Shown here: one piece after another, positions 6,707 to 10,707 of the stretch
Layout: each line of letters opens with the position of its first letter
How positions within the stretch are numbered: the first letter of the stretch is position 1
NCBI GenBank assembly: GCA_045531335.1
Contig: JAZSDU010000018.1
Coordinates: 1-10,707, forward strand
Source: CAG-452 sp045531335
Lineage (GTDB): Bacteria > Bacillota > Clostridia > TANB77 > CAG-508
Length of the DNA: 10,707 bases
Direction: 5' to 3'
Translations under genes and position numbers: made by a program
Notes under the pieces: generated by a model
What the model was told of the DNA's origin: nothing
The model's input: only the letters and a program-made list of their open reading frames with translations
The model's database searches: none

Positions 6707-7240
6707 TTAATTTTCTGAGCTTTTTGCGTTTTCTGGGTTTTCTGATTTTTCTAAACCTTCTGTTTTTTGTTCTTTTGACTGCTTTTTTCTTTTTACTTGA
6801 TTTAATAATCCATTAATGGAAAATAACACACCAAATAAAGAAACAATACCCAAAAGACCTATTACAAGCGTTCCAAAGATATCCAAAAAAAGTTTCTCAT
6901 TCATTTCCGATTCCTGGTAATCATATATAAACATTAAATTACCATCAGAATCTCTAGAAATGGTTACTTTGCCGAATTCCTTATTGGGAACCGAACAGGT
7001 TAGAGTCTCAGAACCATCCTCAGAAAGAAGTTTGATTTCCTCTGAATCAAGTTTTTTATAAATTGATTCAAGTTTTGAGGAACAAGTTTTCATTTCTTCA
7101 GAGGTAGCAACATTGCTTTTTACTCCTTGTACAATCGTGTTAATTGTTGCGATTAATAATATTAAAATAGAAATTACAATCAAAACAATAACACTGCGTT
7201 TCAACTTTTTGCGTGTACATGCATTTAATTTCCGTGCCAT
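6707..7240 (-). CDS. Two-TM membrane protein of unknown function
   Basis: I do not recognise this 177-residue protein. It has a basic start (MARKLNACTRKKLKRS), a first membrane helix at about 16-38, a polar segment at 39-117, a second helix at 118-142, then a basic and low-complexity tail (RKKQSKEQK to ENPENAKSSEN). By the positive-inside rule both ends face the cytoplasm and the central segment is outside. That segment has Cys53 and Cys82, which could form a disulfide, around a charged helix followed by a likely beta stretch (FGKVTISRDSDGNLMFIYDY). GGGAG lies nine bases before the ATG, and the promoter is excellent. Its codons are less A-biased than the neighbours' (TTC, TCC, CCG and similar), hinting at a different origin or expression. 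It shares a divergent promoter region with the HExxH gene; a functional link is only possible. Confidence 0.7.
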   Translation of the reverse strand: MARKLNACTRKKLKRSVIVLIVISILILLIATINTIVQGVKSNVATSEEMKTCSSKLESIYKKLDSEEIKLLSEDGSETLTCSVPNKEFGKVTISRDSDGNLMFIYDYQESEMNEKLFLDIFGTLVIGLLGIVSLFGVLFSINGLLNQVKRKKQSKEQKTEGLEKSENPENAKSSEN

Positions 7241-7265
7241 GTATAAACACTCCCGTTATTAAATT

Positions 7266-7279
7266 TTACCAAAAGGTAA
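7266..7279. promoter_or_regulatory. Small palindrome at the predicted start site of the 177-residue gene
   Basis: TTACC and GGTAA are inverted around AAAA. On the minus strand this sits just downstream of the -10, at about +1 to +15, where it could be a repressor site or a short 5' hairpin. Only five base pairs support it. Confidence 0.3.
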
Positions 7280-7286
7280 TACATAA

Positions 7287-7315
7287 ATTATACTACTATT
7301 TACATAAAAAGTCAA
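7287..7315 (-). promoter_or_regulatory. Strong sigma-A promoter for the 177-residue gene
   Basis: On the minus strand TTGACT (7310-7315) and a perfect TATAAT (7287-7292) are separated by exactly 17 bp. Predicted transcription starts near 7280, about 40 bases before the ATG at 7240. This is the best promoter match in the window. Confidence 0.75.
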
Positions 7316-7336
7316 AAAACTTTAAGTAGAAAACAA

Positions 7337-7365
7337 TGTACAAAAACAAATAAATATGCTATACT
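7337..7365 (+). promoter_or_regulatory. Extended -10 promoter for the HExxH gene
   Basis: TGTACA (7337-7342) lies 17 bp before TATACT (7360-7365), which carries the extended -10 TGC at 7357-7359. Transcription would start near 7372, about 27 bases before the ATG at 7399. It is divergent from the promoter at 7287-7315, with only 21 bp between the two -35 boxes. Confidence 0.65.
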
Positions 7366-7398
7366 TTTAAATGAAATGTTTTACAAAAGAGGTAGTAT

Positions 7399-8088
7399 AT
7401 GGAAAATATTATTTATATTTTTTTATTAATTTTAACAATAATATTATTTAAGATCATATTTAAAATAAATTTAAAAAAAGCAAAAAGTTTACAAGAAAAT
7501 AAAGAAGCCCAAAAAATTACTGATAAATTTCCAGAGAATGTAGAAATTGCAAAAGAAATGCTTCAGATGCTTGGAAATGAAGGGGTAAAAATAGAAGAAG
7601 CGAAAGACACACAAACTAGCTTATATATAGCTATAACTAATAAAATATCAATTGCAGATATGAAAAATAATTATGCAAGAATTCAAACAATAGCACACGA
7701 ATGTTTACATTCATGTCAAGATAGAACTTTGCTTATGTTTAATTTTATATTTTCAAATATAAATATTATATACTTTTTTGTAATTACGATTTTAACATTA
7801 TTTAAAGTAATTAATAATCAAATGCTTCAAATAGCTATATTAATGTTGTTTACTTTAATTCAATTTAGTGTAAGAAGTTTCTTGGAAATAGATGCAATGA
7901 CAAGATCAAAATTTTTAGCAAAAGAATATATGGAAAAGAAAAAAATATGTACAGATGAAGAAAAAGAAGCTTTATTAAAAGAATATGATAAAATAAACAA
8001 AGTAGGAATTCCATTTGTAGTAGATAATTTGTTGACAAGTGGATTGATTAGAGTATTGATATATACAGTGATTGCGGTTGTTATATAG
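7399..8088 (+). CDS. Small membrane-bound HExxH zinc metallopeptidase-like protein
   Basis: The 229-residue protein has an N-terminal membrane helix (about 3-22), a soluble stretch with a zinc-peptidase motif IAHECLHSCQD (His100, Glu101, His104), two membrane helices (about 111-135 and 140-158), then SFLEIDAMTRSKFLAKEYM, where Glu163 could be the third zinc ligand as in gluzincins with an E-x-D-A segment. A C-terminal hydrophobic helix spans about 210-229. The order of HExxH, two helices and an acidic motif resembles membrane peptidases of the M48/YugP (Zn_peptidase_2) type, but the protein is short and I cannot place it firmly. Activity and substrate are inference. GAGG lies eight bases before the ATG, and an extended -10 promoter precedes it. 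A full palindromic element follows the gene. Confidence 0.65.
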   Translation: MENIIYIFLLILTIILFKIIFKINLKKAKSLQENKEAQKITDKFPENVEIAKEMLQMLGNEGVKIEEAKDTQTSLYIAITNKISIADMKNNYARIQTIAHECLHSCQDRTLLMFNFIFSNINIIYFFVITILTLFKVINNQMLQIAILMLFTLIQFSVRSFLEIDAMTRSKFLAKEYMEKKKICTDEEKEALLKEYDKINKVGIPFVVDNLLTSGLIRVLIYTVIAVVI

Positions 8089-8115
8089 ATTTCATCACGA
8101 ACTGATTGCAAACGT

Positions 8116-8188
8116 TGTAGGGGTCGCACTCTTGGGCGACCCGTAAAAACAATTGGTTTTCGGGGCGCCGAGGACTGCGCCCCCTACA
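8116..8188. repeat. Palindromic GC-rich intergenic element, copy 4 (full)
   Basis: Arms 8116-8143 and 8161-8188 are inverted around a short AT-rich spacer. The left arm differs from that of copy 1 at one base, in the loop. The right arm has GGGGCGC pairing with GCGCCCC where copy 1 has GGGTCGC and GCGACCC, a compensated change. Similarity to copy 1 extends outside the palindrome: ATTGCAAA plus YGT on the left (8105-8115) and an ATTTAAAATTAATTTA-like stretch on the right (to about 8205). Confidence 0.9.
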
Positions 8189-8227
8189 ATTTAAAAATTA
8201 ATTTAAGAAAACGCACAGGGAGGCAAA

Positions 8228-8764
8228 ATGCTTAAAAAAATTTGGTTACATTTTAAATTAATAACAAAACATAAATGGATAGTATTTAAACTTTGTTCTA
8301 GAGTAGGTATGCCATGGAGAGGTTTGATACATGATTTATCAAAATATAGTCCTTCTGAATTTTGGGAGAGCGCAAAATTCTATGTAGGATATAAAAGTCC
8401 AATACAAGTTGCAAGAGAAAAAAGAGAATACTCTTTGGCATGGCTACATCATAAAGGTAGAAACAAACACCATGAAGAGTATTGGTATGACTGGAATGCT
8501 CCTGTAAAAGCACCTGTTATACCATATAAATATACAGTAGAAATGTTATGTGATAATTTATCAGCAGGAATTGTATATAAAGGAAAAGAATTTACAAATG
8601 ATTATCCATTATGGTATTGGAACAATAAAAAGAATAAAGATTTATTTCATCCTAAAATGATAGCATTTTTTGAAGATATATTTAAAGAAATAAGTGAAAA
8701 AGGAATAGATGAGGTAGTAAATAAGAAAAATTTAAAAAATAAATATAATAGATATTGTGAATAG
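8228..8764 (+). CDS. DUF5662 family protein
   Basis: The 178-residue soluble protein matches the DUF5662 pattern: a short basic helix, GLIHDLSKYSPSEFW (His35, Asp36, Lys39), then AWLHHKGRNKHHEEYW (His74, His75, His81, His82) and IPYKYTVEMLCDNLSAGI with Glu105 and Asp109. The repeated His, His-Asp and Asp spacing in helices recalls metal-binding HD-type phosphohydrolases, but no activity is established, so this is inference. GGGAGG lies four bases before the ATG, slightly close but strong. The gene sits between two full copies of the palindromic element, 39 bp after copy 4 and 8 bp before copy 5, and precedes lepA on the same strand. No promoter of its own is evident, so read-through from upstream is possible. 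Confidence 0.75.
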   Translation: MLKKIWLHFKLITKHKWIVFKLCSRVGMPWRGLIHDLSKYSPSEFWESAKFYVGYKSPIQVAREKREYSLAWLHHKGRNKHHEEYWYDWNAPVKAPVIPYKYTVEMLCDNLSAGIVYKGKEFTNDYPLWYWNNKKNKDLFHPKMIAFFEDIFKEISEKGIDEVVNKKNLKNKYNRYCE

Positions 8765-8772
8765 ATATAATT

Positions 8773-8840
8773 TGTAGGGGCGGGTCTTGTGCCCGCCCAA
8801 TAAATAAAGAATGTGGGCAGGCACAAGACCTGCCCCTACA
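8773..8840. repeat. Palindromic GC-rich intergenic element, copy 5 (full)
   Basis: Arms 8773-8798 and 8815-8840 are near-perfect inverted repeats, extending to TTTG and CAAA at the edges. They differ at two positions only. These two positions pair with each other inside each arm: G-C in the left hairpin, A-T in the right. The element fills most of the gap between the DUF5662 gene and lepA. Confidence 0.9.
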
Positions 8841-8872
8841 AATCAAAAAATAAGTATGAAATGAGGAAATAT

Positions 8873-10707
8873 ATGCAAGACAAACAAAAATATATTAGAA
8901 ATTTTAGTATTATAGCACATATAGACCATGGAAAATCAACACTAGCAGATAGATTAATAGAAAAAACAGGACTTCTTTCTTCAAGAGAAATGGAAAGCCA
9001 AGTGTTAGATAATATGGATTTGGAAAAAGAACGTGGAATTACAATAAAAGCACAAGCTGTAAGAATGCTATATAAAGCTAAAGATGGAAATGAATATATA
9101 CTTAATTTAATAGATACCCCAGGACATGTGGATTTTAATTATGAGGTTTCAAAAAGTTTAGCAGCATGTGAAGGTGCAATTTTAGTAGTAGATGCAAGTC
9201 AAGGAGTGGAAGCACAAACACTTGCAAATGTATATTTAGCACTTGATAATAATTTAGAAATATTGCCAGTTATAAATAAAGTAGATTTACCAAATGCAAG
9301 ACCAGATGAAATTAAACAAGAAATAGAAGATATAATAGGAATACCAGCAATGGATGCACCTTGTATATCTGCAAAAACAGGGTTAAATATAGAAGAAGTT
9401 TTAGAAAGAATAGTAACAGATTTTAATCCACCTGTTGGAGATGATACTAAACCTTTAAAATGTTTGATATTTGATTCTTTCTATGACAACTACAAAGGAG
9501 CATTAAGCTATATAAGAGTTGTAGAAGGAACAGTAAAAGCAGGTGACGAAATATTATTTATGGCTACAAATAAAAAGTTTGTAGTTACAGAACTTGGATA
9601 TATGGCACCAGGAACTACTGTACCAGCAGATAAATTAACAGCAGGAGAGGTTGGTTATATTGCAGCAAGTGTAAAAAATGTAGCAGATTTACATGTTGGA
9701 GACACAATAACTACAGTAGAAAATCCTGCTTCAGAGCCACTTCCAGGATATAAAAAAGCAAACTCTATGGTGTATTGTGGAATGTATCCATTAGATGGTG
9801 GAGATTATGAAAATTTAAAAACAGCATTAGAAAAATTAAAATTGAATGATGCTGCACTTGAATATGAACCAGAAACATCTATTGCATTAGGATTTGGTTT
9901 TAGATGTGGATTTTTAGGGCTATTACATTTAGAAATTGTTCAAGAAAGACTAGAAAGAGAATTCGATTTAAGCTTAATTACAACAGCACCATCAGTTATA
10001 TATAAAGTATATAAACAAACAGGAGAAGTAATAGAACTATACAATCCAGTTGACCTTCCACCACTTCAGGAAATAAGCTATATAGAAGAACCAATAGTAA
10101 AAGCAGAAATAATGCTTCCAAAAGAGTTTGTTGGAAATGTAATGGAAATATGTCAAGAAAGACGTGGTACATATATGGATATGAAATATTTAGATAGCAC
10201 TCGTGTAATTCTTGAATATGAACTTCCATTAAATGAAATAATATACGACTTTTTTGATACATTAAAATCAAAAACAAAAGGATATGCTTCATTTGATTAT
10301 GAATTCAAAGAATATAGAAGATCTGAACTTGTGAAATTAGATATACACATAAATAACGAACCAGTAGATGCTTTATCATTTATAGTGCATAAAGATACTG
10401 CATATTCAAGAGGAAGAAAAATGGCAGAAAAACTAAAAACAGTAATTCCAAGACAATTATTTGAAATACCAATTCAAGCGGTGGTTGCAGGAAAAATAAT
10501 AGCAAGAGAAACTCTTTCTGCAATTGAGAAAATGGCTGGATTTTTGCCCGCTTCTTCAAAAGAAGTAATTGCAACCATAAAAACAATTAAAAATCCCGGT
10601 GCTCTTGCAGACTTTGTTGCTTCCAATATTCTTGTAAGACACACGGATAAGCAAGAAATTCTCTCTTGCTTTGAGCCACTTACTCGTCTTGAAAAATTGA
10701 TTCTTAT
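8873..10707 (+). CDS. lepA: Elongation factor 4 (LepA), C-terminus replaced by Lon-like sequence, open at window end
   Basis: The frame runs without a stop to the edge. Residues 1-550 are clearly LepA, a translational GTPase that acts on the ribosome: G1 AHIDHGKST (15-23), G2 region ERGITI (53-58), G3 DTPGHVD (81-87, His85 catalytic), G4 NKVD (135-138) and G5 SAKTG (166-170). Domain II follows, then the LepA segments GFRCGFLGLLHLEIVQERLEREF and GYASFDYEF, and the start of the C-terminal domain (VIPRQLFEIPIQA, GKIIARETLSA). Normal LepA continues RKDVLAKCYGGD and a basic tail of about 50 residues. Here the sequence changes at about base 10523 to unrelated, Lon-like residues in the same frame. 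GAGG lies six bases before the ATG. The unique LepA tail is missing, so activity as encoded is doubtful. Confidence 0.8.
   Translation, partial: MQDKQKYIRNFSIIAHIDHGKSTLADRLIEKTGLLSSREMESQVLDNMDLEKERGITIKAQAVRMLYKAKDGNEYILNLIDTPGHVDFNYEVSKSLAACEGAILVVDASQGVEAQTLANVYLALDNNLEILPVINKVDLPNARPDEIKQEIEDIIGIPAMDAPCISAKTGLNIEEVLERIVTDFNPPVGDDTKPLKCLIFDSFYDNYKGALSYIRVVEGTVKAGDEILFMATNKKFVVTELGYMAPGTTVPADKLTAGEVGYIAASVKNVADLHVGDTITTVENPASEPLPGYKKANSMVYCGMYPLDGGDYENLKTALEKLKLNDAALEYEPETSIALGFGFRCGFLGLLHLEIVQERLEREFDLSLITTAPSVIYKVYKQTGEVIELYNPVDLPPLQEISYIEEPIVKAEIMLPKEFVGNVMEICQERRGTYMDMKYLDSTRVILEYELPLNEIIYDFFDTLKSKTKGYASFDYEFKEYRRSELVKLDIHINNEPVDALSFIVHKDTAYSRGRKMAEKLKTVIPRQLFEIPIQAVVAGKIIARETLSAIEKMAGFLPASSKEVIATIKTIKNPGALADFVASNILVRHTDKQEILSCFEPLTRLEKLIL
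10523..10707 (+). other. Lon protease N-terminal-domain-like segment fused in frame after LepA
   Basis: The final 61 codons read IEKMAGFLPASSKEVIATIK, then TIKNPGALADFVASNILV and DKQEILSCFEPLTRLEKLIL. The order of (D/N)PGxLADxxASN, then KQEIL, then a five-to-six-residue gap and RLEKL is the signature of the second half of the Lon substrate-binding domain. Codon choice changes at the same point: no TTA leucines, several CTT and CTC, GCT alanines, and CGT, ACG, CCC and TCC codons that are rare upstream. It has no start codon or ribosome binding site of its own. It lies at the window edge, so a chimeric assembly join is the simplest explanation; a true fusion is possible. Confidence 0.65.

Noticed and set aside
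1195..8840. Palindromic elements as intrinsic terminators
   Set aside because: None of the hairpins is followed by a T-run on either strand, and two lie inside likely operons; the true terminator at 6658-6696 looks quite different.
1195..8840. GC-rich repeats as a CRISPR array
   Set aside because: The copies are scattered over more than 7 kb, each in a different intergenic gap, with no regular spacers and no cas genes.

Overview
The window is a strongly AT-rich stretch of bacterial DNA with A/T-ending codons, AGGAGG-type ribosome binding sites and short intergenic gaps. It carries a YtxC-type sporulation gene, a YlbF-family gene, elongation factor 4 and a GH57/GT4 alpha-glucan locus. Together these point to a low-GC Firmicute of the Clostridia type, probably an endospore former or a relative of one. 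I cannot name a genus. Both outer ends look damaged: a frameshift at the left and an abrupt LepA-to-Lon switch at the right. This fits a metagenomic contig whose ends are its least reliable parts.

Layout. 1-457 (+) is the 3' part of an acyltransferase-3 membrane protein with an apparent one-base frameshift. 465-1133 (-) is a TraX-family membrane protein. 1308-2162 (-) is ytxC, whose leader forms a long hairpin that buries its Shine-Dalgarno sequence. 2267-3853 (-) is a GH57 alpha-glucan branching enzyme and 3927-4754 (-) is a DUF4912 protein with a histone-like lysine-rich N-terminus. Divergent from these, 4949-6244 (+) is a GT4 glycogen-synthase-like glycosyltransferase, followed by a YlbF-family gene (6319-6651) and a strong bidirectional terminator. 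6707-7240 (-) is an unrecognised two-TM protein. Divergent from it is a small membrane HExxH protein (7399-8088), followed by a DUF5662 protein (8228-8764) and lepA (8873 to the edge). The last ~60 codons of the lepA frame are not LepA but resemble the N-terminal domain of Lon protease.

How the genes fit together. The DUF4912, GH57 and GT4 genes form a divergently transcribed alpha-glucan (glycogen-like) synthesis and branching module; no nucleotide-sugar pyrophosphorylase lies in the window. The remaining genes are housekeeping or of unknown role.

The most distinctive non-coding signal is a family of five GC-rich palindromic elements (three full, two half) in the gaps of this AT-rich DNA. 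Every arm is 26-28 nt, begins TGTAGGGG and folds as its own hairpin. Stem differences between arms are mostly compensated, and two copies also share AT-rich flanks. They look like a mobile or REP/MITE-like family with selected secondary structure. The second is the ytxC leader hairpin. The third is the LepA/Lon junction, which is either a novel fusion or, more likely, an assembly chimera.
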